Part shown: positions 1 to 12,539 of the stretch, in pieces
How the letters are laid out: each line of letters begins with the position of its first letter
How positions within the stretch are numbered: position 1 is the stretch's first letter
Origin: Rhodamnia argentea
Taxonomy: Eukaryota > Streptophyta > Magnoliopsida > Myrtales > Myrtaceae
Direction: 5' to 3'
DNA length: 64,000 nt
NCBI RefSeq assembly: GCF_020921035.1
Contig: NC_063155.1
Coordinates: forward strand, 24,731,294-24,795,293
Program-made: the position numbers and the translations under genes
The notes under the pieces: generated by a model
What the model saw: the letters and a program-made list of their open reading frames with translations, nothing else
What the model was told of the DNA's origin: nothing
The model's database searches: none

Positions 1-1626
1 TTCACCACGTTACTTTAGAAATCTGTCCTTTTTTTTTCCTAACCCCACATGATTATGATTCATTGATCAGAGTTACCATAAGCTTTATTTAAGAAAAACG
101 GGGAAGCGAAGGGGGTGGTAACAAGGCAGGAGCATAAACAAATATAAAGAGAGGAGACGCTCGGCATCCAAGAGAGAGACACCTCATCGCTTTAGAAAAA
201 CGTTTTGTTAGACACACACCCACAAAAGACTTCACCTCCTCTTTCTCTCTCTCTCTCTCTCACCGTCGTCATCTTTCTCAATCGCACACGAGTAAAAAGC
301 TATCGATTGTTCATCCCGATTTCAATCGGAGAGAAACGAACGGAATCCCAATCCTCTCTTCTTCATAATTCGACTGATATCGCGAGACGCGACTGATCCT
401 CTGTTTTTCTTCTTTTTTTCACTCTCTTTTTGTTTTTTCTGTCAAATTTGGAGCGAGGACCTCGAATTCACTCGCAGCTGATCAGATGCGAACGTGGCCT
501 CTGTGGATGAATCGTTGTCCTAATTCCCGATCTTGAAATCGGTCCAGTTCTGTCTGTATGTGAGAATTGTTATCCGCGGATGATCCACTCGTTCAACAAG
601 TATAATTTTTTTTTTCCCTTTCTGTCTCTGTTTTTGGCCGACGTAACCTCTTGCATGATCGAGTCTGCTTTTTCGTTTTCGTTGATCGGATTGATGATGT
701 GGTGATGGTTTGCTGTAGAAAGATCGGATTTTTGGTTCATCTGTTCGTGAATATCTCCTCTGAGTCTGAGTCTGGTTTTCGGGATGCAAAATTTGGTTTT
801 CTTTTGATGAAATTTTTTGTTTTGTTTCTTTTGATGGCACTTGGTTTTGTGGTTCCTGGGATTCAGTTGAGATTGCGTGCGCAGGAGTTTGTGTTTTTCT
901 CGGCTGACATGAGAATCTTTTCCTTCTGTGGGGTTGTTTAAGGCAATATAGAATATCCTTGGAATGGAAGATTAGCATTTTTTCTTCCCAAGTTTTCGTC
1001 TTTTGGTGTGCCGAAATTTCCTCCTGTTATTTTGGCCAGGACATGGTCAATGTTTTGCCACTGGAGTCTATTTTGCTTCATCAGCATTTTTATTCTGCAC
1101 CTTCTTTGTTGGATGTTTGTGGAAGTTCCCCTCTCAACCAAGCATGATCTGCTCTTCATTTCGATCGAGGTCATACATAACGTATGCTTCACGGGTCGTG
1201 CAATTTGTTCAACTCTTTATGTGCTTGGATTGCTTTCTTTGTTCTTCGTTTTTTCATGTCCAATCTCTACTGATTTGGTGATGTCTCGCTGTGTTAGTTT
1301 CAGTTGTCTTGATTGCCGTTTGATCAGCCCTCTCATGGAAGTGGATATAGTCTTTCAACTTAATTTTTCTCGTACATTGATGTGCTCTCATGATTTGAAG
1401 TTTTACAATGACGTGCTCTGTTTGTAGGTTTCAAACTTGAAGGTTGTCGATACATATATCGAGGTAGCTGTATTTGCCGAAATTCTATCCTGTATAAGTT
1501 TGTACTTCTTCTGGGAAATCTCCTGTCAAGGGGATGCTGACATATGCACATTGCTTTTTGAATGCTCCAGCATTTTGAAAATCTCTACGTTCACAAAGCC
1601 TGGCACTGCCTCATTTAGCAGTGCCC
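1..1626 (+). other. Upstream and 5' leader region of the RCC1 gene
   Basis: This stretch precedes the RCC1 start codon and contains no recognisable protein. A CT repeat lies at about 245-261. A good donor-like GTATGTG occurs near 557, and acceptor-like pyrimidine-AG sites end at about 1428 and 1620. A 5'UTR intron covering much of 557-1428 is therefore likely, but this is inference. Short reading frames here have no family resemblance. The promoter start cannot be fixed from sequence alone. Confidence 0.45.
245..261. repeat. CT microsatellite in the RCC1 gene leader
   Basis: A short CT run lies in the probable 5'UTR of the RCC1 gene. CT runs in 5' leaders are common in plants. Confidence 0.85.
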
Positions 1627-4077
1627 ATGGATGCCACCGCAAGTGAAAGCCAAGCTATACAGTACCACGAGATATCTGACCAGCCAGTGGCTGCAATTGT
1701 GGCATCTCCTATTCGGACATTTCAACGCCAAACACGGCATTGCTTTGGGGACACTATCCCCGGAGAATTCCCATTGGCTGCTAGTCCATCTATCGTTCTT
1801 CATGTCCTAACATCATGTAATTTCACTCCACAAGATCTCGCCAAGTTAGAGGCAAGTCGTCCCGGTTCTCTTCATTATTCATGCGGATGTGACTTGAGAT
1901 GCTAGAATTGGTGTTGCTGCTTGATGATTTTGTTGTACGTTTTGCAGGCAACCTGTTCCTTCTTCAGGCAACCTGCAAATTTCGATCCTGACCGAGAATT
2001 GTCAGTGACAGAGATTGCTGCTCTGGACATGTGTCAGAAGAGAGCTATCTTTAAGCCAATGACACCTGAAGAGCGACAAGGTTTAAAGAGAAAATGCGGG
2101 GGTTCCTGGAAACTAGTTCTTGGTTTCTTGCTTGCTGGGGAGATATGTTGCAGGAGGGAGAAGTCGCAGGCCATAGCTGGGCCTGGTCATAGTATTGCTG
2201 TAACATCTGAAGGAGCGGTGTACACATTTGGCTCGAACATCAATGGGCAATTGGGACATGGCACCACCGAAGAGGAATCACGGCCTCGGCTAATCAGGTT
2301 AATGACTTAACAGTCACTGTTGCTCTGCGAGAAAAATGAAAGAGAAATTGGGTGTGTGAAAAGTTAATGGAAGCTCGTGTGTTACAGATCCCTTCAAGGC
2401 GTCCGAATTATCCAGGCAGCTGCAGGAGCAGGCAGGACAATGCTGATTAGCGATGCGGGTCAGGTTTATGCCTTTGGGAAGGACTCATTCGGCGAAGCAG
2501 AATGGGGGGGCCAAGGATCTAATCTTGTCACAACACCACAGCTAGTCGAGTCGTTGAAAGGCATCTTCGTGGTTCAAGCTGCAATTGGAAATTTCTTCAC
2601 GGCCGTGTTATCTAGAGAAGGCAGGGTTTACACATTCTGTTGGGGAACTGATGGTAAACTTGGACACCACACTGAGCCAAATGATGTGGAGCCCCGCCCT
2701 TTATTGGGTGCTCTGGAGAATGTACCAGTGGTGCAAATAGCCGCGGGATATTGCTACCTTCTTGCATTGGCTTTTGAGCCTAGTGGCATGTGAGTTTCCA
2801 TCAAGTATTTTCTAGGTTTCTATTGTGACTGACCAATAGAAATACCCCACCGCTCCACCTTTGCAGCTCCTTCCTGCCTTTGACTCTTCATCAGCATCTT
2901 AAATTTAGATGTAGCTCGCATTGCATGTGAGCCATCAAACTAGGAAGTATGGAAGATCCTACCGATGCAAGTTCCTGGCTAATATTGGAGAATGTCGACC
3001 ATAATGAATAGGCTTACACTTTCTTTATTCTATCAGTACTGAAGTACTCTGTCACTTTAACCTTGTTCCCCCAAACTTCTTTGATTTGAGCATGGTTTGA
3101 CTTGGGAAACTATATTCCTGGTGGTATTAAGTACACCCAGATCCCAATGTTTGCCGCTTCCAAGCACCGCCATACCGATTGTTTTTGTGATCTTTCCTTA
3201 ACGATCTCTGAGCCATGCAACTTTTTTTTGGCTGAACATTTCAGGTCAGTGTACTCCGTTGGGTGTGGCTTGGGCGGAAAGCTTGGACACGGTGCAAAGA
3301 CTGACGAGAAGTACCCTCGCTTGGTCGAACAGTTTCGGCGTTTGAATGTTCAACCCATGGTGGTCGCAGCTGGAGCTTGGCATGCCGCGGTGGTTGGGCG
3401 GGATGGACAGGTCTGCACCTGGGGATGGGGCCGTTATGGTTGCTTGGGACATGGAGATGAAGAGTGCGAATTGGCCCCTAAGGTCGTGGAATCACTGAAC
3501 AATATCAAGGCAGTTCATGTTGCAACAGGGGATTATACAACATTTGTGGTGTCCGAAGCAGGTGAAGTTTATTCATTTGGCTGCGGAGAATCTGCTAGCC
3601 TTGGGCACGTTGCCCTCGTCGATGGACAGGTCTGGTCTTTCACTTCACCATATTCCCTGGTGTTTTTAAGTGACTGCTTGTCGTTTCATTTCAGCTTCTC
3701 TTTCTCTCGACGAAAAATTGCAAGCGAAAATGCCCGTGAACTAACAGCACTTTTTTTCGGGCAACCAAAGGAACACGCATACGAGTTTTGGGTGTGGACA
3801 TTCCTTTAACATTGACCGTGAGGTCGTTTTGCAGGGAAATCGGCACACGAACGTGTTGAGCCCCGCGCTCGTGACATCGCTGAAGCAGGTCAACGAGAGG
3901 ATTGTACAGATTAGCCTAACTAACTCTATTTACTGGAACGCGCACACGTTTGCACTCACTGAATCGGGAAAGCTCTACGCTTTCGGAGCAGGAGACAAGG
4001 GGCAGCTGGGCATAGGCCCCATCGCCAACCAGACCGAAAAGCAAAATCCCGAGCGGGTCGAGATAGACCTAAGTTAA
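1627..4077 (+). CDS. RCC1-repeat family protein with F-box-like N-terminus
   Basis: Five coding exons (1627-1851, 1948-2297, 2388-2789, 3245-3629, 3835-4077) join in frame to 534 aa ending in TAA. The ATG at 1627 is chosen because the frame before it has only a GTG. Residues about 46-85 resemble the F-box-like leader of plant RCC1 proteins (FPLAASPSIVLHVL, then ATCSFFRQPANF). From about residue 145 to the end there are repeated RCC1 blades with the typical V-Y-x-F-G-x-N/G-x-x-G-Q-L-G-H pattern, for example VYTFGSNINGQLGHG and VCTWGWGRYGCLGHGDEE. Such repeats fold as a beta-propeller used for protein or chromatin contacts. Plant members include UVR8 and Ran-GEF-like proteins, but this one is closer to uncharacterised F-box-like RCC1 proteins, so no specific role is assigned. 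Intron 1 uses a GC donor. The other introns are GT-AG. Confidence 0.9.
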
Positions 4078-5751
4078 GAAACGAACTGATTTCCCGTTGA
4101 CATTCTTTAGCACCATTTGTGCATATCTTCCTGTGTACATAGGTCCTTAGTCTTTTTAATCAGGGGTAGGTGGGGACTATGCAAATACTGACTTGATTTT
4201 ATTGGGAGAAGAAAAAAAATGGACTGATGTTTTAGGGTGTCTGTCTCCAATTGTGAATAGTTCAGTTGGATGCAAAGATTTGTCAAGTTTCATTCAAATG
4301 GATTGATGAATTTGATTTAATGTCATCTTCATATGTCATTAAAGCTGTGACTGCTGGATCCACTGGGATCCAAGTCTCGACTGGGTCCCTCGACGTGACC
4401 TGCGATTGGCCCAGAGCTTCACGTGGGACTGTTGTAAAAAGGAAAGCAAGAATGAACGGCCCCCCCCCCTTTTTTTTTTTTTTTTTGTGATTAGGGCAAA
4501 GTGGGGGCACAGCGCCTTTCCTCGTTCGACGCTGTTACCACATGTTCATTGATAGTCGCTAGGTAGGCCATAGTGGAAACCAAGGAGGGAAAGAAAACAG
4601 ATAGAGGGGATGAAAATTGGTAAAAACTGAACGGGTACCCTCAATCCGGCATAATTCCTGCAAAAGCCTTCAACTACGAATGCTCATGCTCATTTTTGTC
4701 CAAAATAAAATTCCCAACCTTAGGTCCAGTTATGACCCAAAAAAAAAAAAAACCTTAGATCCAGTTTGAACTCTTCTCTATCTAACAAAAAAATAAAAAT
4801 CTCAACTTTAAGAGCAGTCTCAAATTTATCCCAATTTTTTTTTATCTAAAAAAAATATTACCAATTTTTATTATAATCTCAAATCTATCTTCATTAGCCC
4901 TCTACCCAAAAATTACTGATTAGTCATCTCTAATTTTCATATCCTAAAATAATTTTATTTTGAAGATAATTTCCCATGTCACTTAGCTAATGATTATTTA
5001 TTACCGACATGAAAATATTGGCATCCAGTTCAGACTAGACAACAAGATAAATTTGAGAATAGATTGAAAAATAGGTCATGTCTCTTACAAAAAAAAGACA
5101 AAACTTTCCAAACAAATTTGGGACTGAATCTAAAGTTTGGAGAATCGTTGACAAGCAAAAAAGTTTATAAAGTAAATTTGGAATTGGGCCTAACTTAAAA
5201 TTTGAGGTTTTTCTGAGACAATAAAAAAAAATCGAGGCAGAATGAAGACTATATTGGAGATTATTTAGGGAATTAAGCCCTCAATCTCCTCAAGAAAATT
5301 TCCAAAATCTTCTGGTTTTCAGAGCCACTTTCAATTTTCCCCATTTTCCTCGTCACCCCAACCGAGAAGGAAACAGCACCCAGGGTCCTTTGAAAAGGAT
5401 TGCCTCCGATAAGCAGGTACAGAGCGGAATCATTACTAAAGCAGGCTACTTCAACCTTCTTATGTCTTAATTCGTGGCTGGCTGGATCACATTTCCCCCA
5501 CCACAAACAAATATTTCAGAAGGTGCAATCATTTCCAACAAAGGATCAACCAGAAAGGAGAAATGCACGGTGGCAAAATAATCCACTACTCAGGAATGGA
5601 CCAAAACATACACATGTCCAATTAAACCCAGTTGAAAATTTGCAAACCATCAGCAATCAACGACAAAAAGTGCAGTGCCCGCAATGACACTCCACACATC
5701 ACGGGAAGCCAAGAACAGTGAACTCCACCTTGGGAATGGATGTACCTAGCA
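4078..5751. other. Intergenic region between two convergent 3' ends
   Basis: It holds the presumed 3'UTRs of the RCC1 gene (to about 4300) and of CCT5 (from about 5270). A run of C followed by a run of T lies near 4460-4487. Between about 4690 and 5250 the DNA is AT-rich and repeats phrases such as CCTTAGATCCAGTTT and AAATTTGGGA. This looks like a decayed, partly inverted repeat element, though I could not define clean ends. No credible gene is seen. Confidence 0.5.
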
Positions 5752-8700
5752 TCAGTAGTCAGATGGGGAAATGACATCGTCAATTTTCAAAATCATTTTG
5801 ACCACTTGTGTTGCCAGCAAGATCTGCTGTTGCTTCCCAATCAAAGTCTCAAAGACAAATTGCTCGCGCATGTCATTGGTTCCGGCGTCATTGCAATCGA
5901 TTCCACAGAATGGATTGTTCTCCTACATTTCCACGTCCAGATAGATTTAACAGAAGTGTACACAATACAAATGCAGAAGCGGTAAAAAGAACAAATTGAG
6001 AAAAAGAAAAAAGACCACCCCTCACGTTGCATTACCTTAATTTGTTGAGATTTAACAGCAGATAGAGTCTCAATAGGTTGTAGACCACTATTCTCAGCTA
6101 GCGCCATGGGGATTGCATCCAAGGCATCCGCAAATCCTCTGATTGCATACTGTGAATATACAAAAATGCGGAAAAGATCAAATGGCAGTGGTTCACGTGA
6201 ATGAAAATGAGTGGATAAAGCGAAAGGGAACGCACCTGTTCAACGCCAGGATACCTATCTGCAGCTGCCTCAACGGCAATTGAGCATGAGATTTCAGCTG
6301 AACCACCACCATACACAATATAATTATTCCGTATGAGATTCCTAGCCACACAAAGTGCATCATGGATGCTGCGCTTGGTCTCTTCAATCATCATTTTGTT
6401 ACCTGATGCAAAGCATGTTCATGATTAGGCATCTACAGACTCCTCTTCCAGTTTCCATTTCTTACATCATCAAATTGCCTTGCGACGTTCAGTGAAAAAG
6501 AACAATAATGCCATCACAAATCAACACTAACCGTTGCCAAAAATTAAAAGGAGCTCGTGGGGTTAAATATTTATTCGAACAATTGGACAAAAGAATACTA
6601 TGTACCTCCTCGAATGAAAATGGTGACAGCCCTTGAATTTGCACAATGCTCAATGTAAAGCATCCGATCCTTTGTAGTACCAAAGGATTTTTCTCGCACC
6701 AGTCCAGCCTAAATAAATAAACAATAGGATCATAACAATTGGTTCAGAAAAGAACAATAAGAGGGAAGTAAGAGCCTTCTTCCCATTCTAGCACTGGAAC
6801 AGAAAGGTCAACTGGAATCAAACTAGTTTGTTACATCCTAAAAAGAAATTAAGGTGACACAATTGTCCTTTCAACAAGATCGGCAGGAACATGATCTTTC
6901 CAGTAACCCTCGTATTCCTCTAAAATTTGAGTTTGTCGACCTCAACAGTCACCCAACAGTAATAATGAATATAAGTTGGACAGAAATAGTGATGCACACA
7001 ACCTTAGGCTTCTTCAGAATTTGAAAAGGCAGGAACAAAGATTGAAAATGTACCTTTCCAAGCTTCTCTGGGGTCAACTCTTGGAATCTTGGCACAATTC
7101 TTCCGCCTACCAATACAACAAAGCCGTAAGATTATTAATGCAGTGGGACCCAAGGCGAGAGAAAAGTGACATCTATCAAGCAAAGGAGAAACATGGTCAA
7201 AAAGTTAGATAACTGCAAACCTGTGGCTATGGCTATAAGCTCTAACTCTACACCTCCGACCCAGCGGACAGCAGGTAAGTTCCTATGCATTAAAAGGTGA
7301 TTGGCTTCATCATCAAATCCCCACTGACAGATGACCAAGGTTGCACCCACATCCTATATATCAGGAGAAAACAAATACATAAGGGCATCATATGAAAGTT
7401 TCAAATTCAACTTTCTACATCAATTTAGCCGAGCTAGAATATCTACATTTCAGATGATAAACCAAAAAGATAAATGCATGACATAAAAGGTTGAAATCTG
7501 CTCTATAAAGTCAACTTACCCCAACCATAAGCATAGACGTAGGTCAGCTAAATAAGCTGAATAAACAAGGAACAAGCAGGGGTACATTTAAGAAAAGAAG
7601 CACAGAATCACCTTGCACTTTTGAACCATGTCGTCAAAATACTTCTGCTCTTGCTGACGTAAATTCTGAAACTTTTCGACTGTATCGATGTCCACCTTAT
7701 GTTTGGTCTTCGGCTTAGGTGGCTCAAATGGACACGTCAGGATAGCAATCTTTGCATCTTCAATTCTCTTGGGCATCTGCGGGTGGCTCATGTCCTTGTC
7801 CACAATAATTCCATATATGAGCTCTGTCTCTTCAAGCTTTCCTCCCACTTTTCCTTCCACCTTTATCAAATCTAAATTTACATCTCTTCTCTCTAAATCT
7901 GCTACCGCAAGAACTGCTTTAACTGCAATATCAGCCAAATCCCGCTTGCAACGGTTAACGCTGCAAAGATGGAAACGGTCAATGGGCAATATCATGTGAA
8001 CAGAAACAAAATGATGAAGATAACAGTTAACCAGTAGAAAGAGAAGCGTAAACGTACATTTTTGAAGATAAAGTAGTCATGCAAGTTTGAACAAGAGACT
8101 CTGTGTTTGATAATCCAAATTCAAATTTTTGGGCAATACGCTCTAGATGTTCAACAGCAATTCTTGAAGCCAATTCATATCCCTCTGCAATCCGAATGGG
8201 ATGGATTCCACGCTCCAATAACTTCTCAGCCTGCTCAAGAAGCGCACCAGCCATGACAACAACACCAGTGGTGCCATCACCAATTTCATAATCTTGACTG
8301 CGAGATAATTCAACCATCAGTTTTGCGATTTGGTTGTCAACATCCATCTGCTCCAAAATTGTGGCGCCATCATTTGCTGACAGAATAACAAAGAAGGGTG
8401 AGTGAAGTTCAGAGCAACCAAACAAAGACAAGCAAATCACAATCAACTTCCACCAGCTCGAGTTATCTCCACCTTAATCTCTCATGTCAACTTACAGTTA
8501 TGGGACTAAACCCAGAAGAGCAATGAAAACCAATATACATGAGTTCCATGTGATTTAGAAGTGTAAATCCAGAGCATCCCAAAAACCAATTTTTCCTGAT
8601 AATTTCTAACCAATATGAGGACACTAGAGACTAGAACAGTGACGAAACCCCTTTAAAGTTGCAAGAAGACTGCATAAATAAGGTGCTCACACAATAAAAC

Positions 8701-9533
8701 TTATAATCATCTTCTAGCAGCAAAGCATAACTCGTGAAGCATACTCCAATAGAAGATCTTGAAAATAAACTATCTAGCCGCTCGAACATGATCTTGAAAG
8801 CAAACTAGATTACCTATTAGTCCATACCCGAGTGTCACCAAACATAACTCAAGTTTCATCAAATGGCATTAACATAACCAACACCTTTAGCAAATTTAAA
8901 TGTCAAAAAGAAGGGGGCATTAGGAGCCAGAATTTACACATCCACAGGGAAATGTAAGCTCAAGGCACAATATACAATGCGCATCAAGAGCGCCAAAGCC
9001 GAAAAAGGTGAAACAAAAGCTCATCAGAAACACAGGTAGATTCCAGAATAGCAGCTCATCAAAGTCTTTTCATGATTAACCAAGCATCGAGATCCGCAGA
9101 TCCCCTTCCATCGCCATCGCCGAACGTCGTCTTGCTAATTTTGGGCAACTCACTGTGAGGTTAACTTGGTACTTGAAGCACCATCTACACGAAGAGAGTA
9201 TTGCAAACGAAACCTACTCTGAAGCCGTTCCTACTTAGTCTATCCTATAAGCCCACTAAGAGCACGAAAACCAGCAAGAAAAGCAACGATCTAAACCCGA
9301 AGAGAAAAAGAAAATGAGGTCAGGCAAGACTCACTGATGGTGACGTCGCCATCGGGGCTCTGGAGCATCTTGTCCATCCCCTTGGGACCCAGCGAGGTCC
9401 GCAGGATGCGAGCAACGGCTTTGCCGGCGGAGATGTTAGCCTTCTGAGCATCGAGGCCTCTCAACCTCGTCTTCTGCTCCTGCTCCTTCAGTATTATGAA
9501 GGGCCTCCCGAACTCGTCGAACGCCAACGCCAT
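5752..9533 (-). CDS. CCT5: T-complex protein 1 subunit epsilon (CCT5 chaperonin)
   Basis: Nine exons on the minus strand (9533-9335, 8376-8058, 7960-7612, 7353-7221, 7106-7054, 6708-6606, 6402-6236, 6149-6036, 5922-5752) join in frame to 535 aa, the usual length for the plant epsilon subunit. All splice sites are GT-AG. The protein is one of eight subunits of the cytosolic TRiC/CCT ring, which folds actin, tubulin and other proteins using ATP. Visible hallmarks are the [10 protein letters not shown] nucleotide-binding segment (residues about 46-55), [15 protein letters not shown] starting at residue 99, the apical VDIDTVEKF segment, and the C-terminal [15 protein letters not shown]. The ATG at 9533 is chosen because the frame upstream begins only with a GTG. 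The first intron (about 0.96 kb) holds nothing recognised. No defects are seen. Confidence 0.97.
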
Positions 9534-9818
9534 TTTCTTCTCTCGCTCCCTCACCTCGAGCTCGCCGACTCTCCGATAATCGCTATTGTCCTCCCTCTTC
9601 GCGAGCGAAGGATATGGAGACGGAGATTGGGAGAAATGGTGGAATCGGAAGAGTGTAGAAGTACCGCGCGCAGTGAGAAGGGTTCAACACTCCATGGAGT
9701 CTCTTCAAGGCAAAGCCCTAGCGATGCGAGAGCGATTGTGACTCCATGAAAATGACGATGGGCTTTGCTTCGTTTGTTCTGTTTGGGCCGTTTCGAATTC
9801 AACAGGCCATGAAACGCT

Positions 9819-9843
9819 GTCTCTCTCTCTCTCTCTCTCTCTC
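9819..9843. repeat. CT microsatellite upstream of CCT5
   Basis: About twelve CT units lie on the + strand, some 290 bases upstream of the CCT5 start codon. Confidence 0.85.
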
Positions 9844-10231
9844 CTTCCTCCAATTTTTTTTCTTCTTTTCTCTTTTTTTTTTTCAAATTCTTTTCTCTTC
9901 GCTTTAATCATTTTTAAGAAATAATTTTTCAAATCATTTATTTTTCGTAAAATAAATGAAAATTTATAAAACAAATAAAAAATAAAATATTGAGGTGTGT
10001 TTGTTTCAGAATAAATTTCATGATATAAGAAAAATATTTTTTGATAATTCATCCCTTTAACCGGGTTAGGATATTCATTTTTTTATAAATTTAAGCATGT
10101 GTAATTTTTTTTTTACAGTAAATGACTTTATGTTGACTGATCATTTTAAATAAATCAAACCCGTGGAAATCCAAAAAACTAATTTGTGAATGAAAAAAAA
10201 AAATCACTCGGACATTCCCATCGGCGTGGGA

Positions 10232-10672
10232 TAGGGGTGAGCAAATCGGACCGCCTGGACCGGTGGTTTGGTTCTAATTCTAGAGGGAGCGGTCCGATTC
10301 CCGGTTCTAGGGTCCTAGGATCGAATCGGATCGATCGATTTTTTTTTTTTTAAAGTTACCCTCTATTTACTTGTTGAGGGTGTCCAATAATTTTTAGCAA
10401 ATTGAGAAGCTATTGGCACTTTCTATTTTTTATTCTCCTATGTAGAAGTCTTTTTAGTTACACTCTGTTTTATTTTTTGAAAGTAACCAAGCTCATGTGC
10501 TCCATGTTAGGAATGGTGCATATTTTTTTTTTCCATGTGTCCGGTTCAATGGAACCGCCCGAGAACAGGACCGAATAGGTAGTCCTATTTTCGGTTTCCG
10601 AAAAATTGAGAACCGAGGCCACCGTTCTATTCTTGAGAGAAATCGGACAGGATCGAGAACCCATCATCCCTA
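10232..10672. mobile_element. Non-autonomous hAT-type MITE, 441 bp, with intact target duplication
   Basis: The element begins TAGGGGTGAGC and ends with the inverse of TAGGGATGATG, giving 9-bp terminal inverted repeats with one mismatch. It is flanked on both sides by the same 8-bp duplication GCGTGGGA (10224-10231 and 10673-10680), the size typical of hAT transposons. The inside is rich in GGACCGG, GGTTCTA and CGGTTC phrases and encodes no transposase. The conserved duplication argues for a fairly recent insertion. A related element lies in the GLE1 gene (52361-53056). Confidence 0.88.
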
Positions 10673-11356
10673 GCGTGGGAGCTTAGGTCCTGCTGATAGA
10701 TGGAGATTTGCCCTCCAACGCATCGTTCCCATCGACATCCCAGTTGAGCCTCCACCGTCGACGTATGTAAATAACGTATGCATCGACTATGGAGATACAT
10801 CAAGACGCCAATAGGAGAGCCCGGTGAGATGGAACTGAAAGGATCAACGTCTCGTTGTCTTATCGAACATCATGTTCACGAATAACACCAATCGTCTAGA
10901 CATATTAGGAGATACAAGTGAAAAAAGAAGACGCTGCTCGGACTGCGTAACCACGATTCCATTGAGCACCATCTCCATCGATCCTTATTCGATCAACAGA
11001 CGCGCTCGCGCGTGAGTGAAACGAGAATGAAAACGCCGAACTATTAATCGATCAACGATAAAATTATTTCTCGAAAAATGGAGAGGATTGGCCACGTATG
11101 GTTGTCCATGGACTAAAATAAGTCCGAGTTAGAGACCACGCGTGCGATCTCGTGATTTTCCTCACAAACCGCCCGCCAATCTCCGTATTGAACGCGCGCT
11201 CGTGGAATCGCGTTCGCCGCCCCCACGATCTCCATCCTTAAATTAACCTGCCGCGACCCCTTCATATGATGGCGCCCTACATTGCCATTTTACCTTCAAA
11301 TTGAAGTGCTATCTCTCCATCTTCCGTACCCAAATAAGCTAAAACCTCTCCACAAA

Positions 11357-11701
11357 ATGTCTCCCAGAGTTCTCTTCATCTGCCTCGCTTCGATCGCCGT
11401 GCTCGGGTTGGCCTCGGCCGCGGAGCCTACTACCACCGCCAGTGCTCCAACCACCTCGTCGCCCTCCTCCTCCTCAGCATTTGCACCGGTTTCCGATAGC
11501 GCGGTTGGCAACACGGACGACGGGTCGGGGGACGACAAAGGAGACGACGCGCTCGCGGCGCCCGTCGGCAGCCCGGTGCCCGCGGGAGTGTTTCCTTCGT
11601 CATTGGATGCGTCCGCGCCTGGCCCCGGCGGCAGCGGAGCCTTTCGAGCCGGCATCTCCGCAAGCATCGCGATCGCCGCTATGATCGGGCACTTCTTCTG
11701 A
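11357..11701 (+). CDS. Arabinogalactan-like GPI-anchored protein, 114 aa
   Basis: A single exon reads from ATG 11357 to TGA 11699-11701. Residues 1-21 form a secretory signal peptide ending LGLASA. The mature part is rich in Ala, Ser, Thr and Pro with AP, SP and TP pairs (TTTASAPTTSSPSSSSAFAP, then APVGSPVPAG), the pattern that directs hydroxyproline O-glycosylation in arabinogalactan proteins. An unusual acidic stretch, DDGSGDDKGDDA, lies in the middle. The C-terminus has small residues (GGSGA) and then a hydrophobic tail (ISASIAIAAMIGHFF), which fits a GPI-anchor signal. The product is therefore expected on the outer plasma membrane or in the wall. Small AGP-like proteins are often pollen- or anther-expressed, but that is not shown here. 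It is far more GC-rich than the flanks. Confidence 0.8.
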   Translation: MSPRVLFICLASIAVLGLASAAEPTTTASAPTTSSPSSSSAFAPVSDSAVGNTDDGSGDDKGDDALAAPVGSPVPAGVFPSSLDASAPGPGGSGAFRAGISASIAIAAMIGHFF

Positions 11702-12539
11702 ATCGAATCTCGAGCCGGGCCGATTTAAAAGGAACATCGCCCTTCTTTCAATTGTGATTTTCGCGCCGTCTGCAAAGTTCTGCCTTCTAGCTCGGAGTAA
11801 TCAGGGGATGCAATATTATCCGATGTACAATGTAGGTACCAACATAGCAGGTGCAATCTCTTTGTTTTTTTTTTTTTTTTTAAGATTGACAGCCATTTTA
11901 GTAGAAGCAATTAATACCCGGAAATGACTACTGAAAAATGGATCTTCCGGGTTGCCCCATTGTAACGCCAGCGCGATATTCTCAAAGTTGCGTTAATGTC
12001 AATATAAAGGGGCCAACCTAGGGTCGCATGACATGTACATCCCCCAATCTATACTAAATATGTCAATATGTGAAGTTAAACGCATGCTCGGACTTAAATT
12101 CGTGCTGGACACCGTTTTAAAACGCGAGAGGATAATAGTCAACCGCATTTATAGTCGGGCCTCGTTTAGTCCGCCATACGAACTTCAACGTCACTGCAAA
12201 AAGAGCTTCCCTCCCGATAGAGAGATAACTTAATTTTAAGTTAAGTCGCATGAATGGGACCGCGAACTCATTAAGAAATCGAGCCGCTACACGACGTTAA
12301 TTGAACATGGGATTTTTACATTCGGAAGAATAAAAGGTGCCTATTAAAAATGCGAACAAATAATCAAATTGATTTCATTGATTTACCTAATACAGGTTAT
12401 GCTCCTTTAATTAATTACGAATGTGGCGATTTTTCGTATTTATTTTTAGTTCAAATTTTGCCGGTGGTCATGGATTGGAGGCCGAAAAAAAAAAAAAACA
12501 GAAGAAGAAGAGGAGAAACATCATATCATAATGGACAAT

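Larger units (their letters stand above)
9534..11356. other. Intergenic region between CCT5 and the arabinogalactan-like gene
   Basis: It contains the CCT5 5' flank with a CT microsatellite (about 9819-9843), then an AT-rich stretch (about 9880-10200) carrying AAATAATTTTTC-type repeat phrases also seen near 24.3 and 42 kb. Next comes a complete hAT-type MITE (10232-10672), followed by single-copy-looking DNA leading to the next gene. No other gene is seen. Confidence 0.6.

Noticed and set aside
4455-4490. C-run followed by T-run homopolymer
   Set aside because: Probably a simple low-complexity tract or assembly-sensitive homopolymer; no function inferred.
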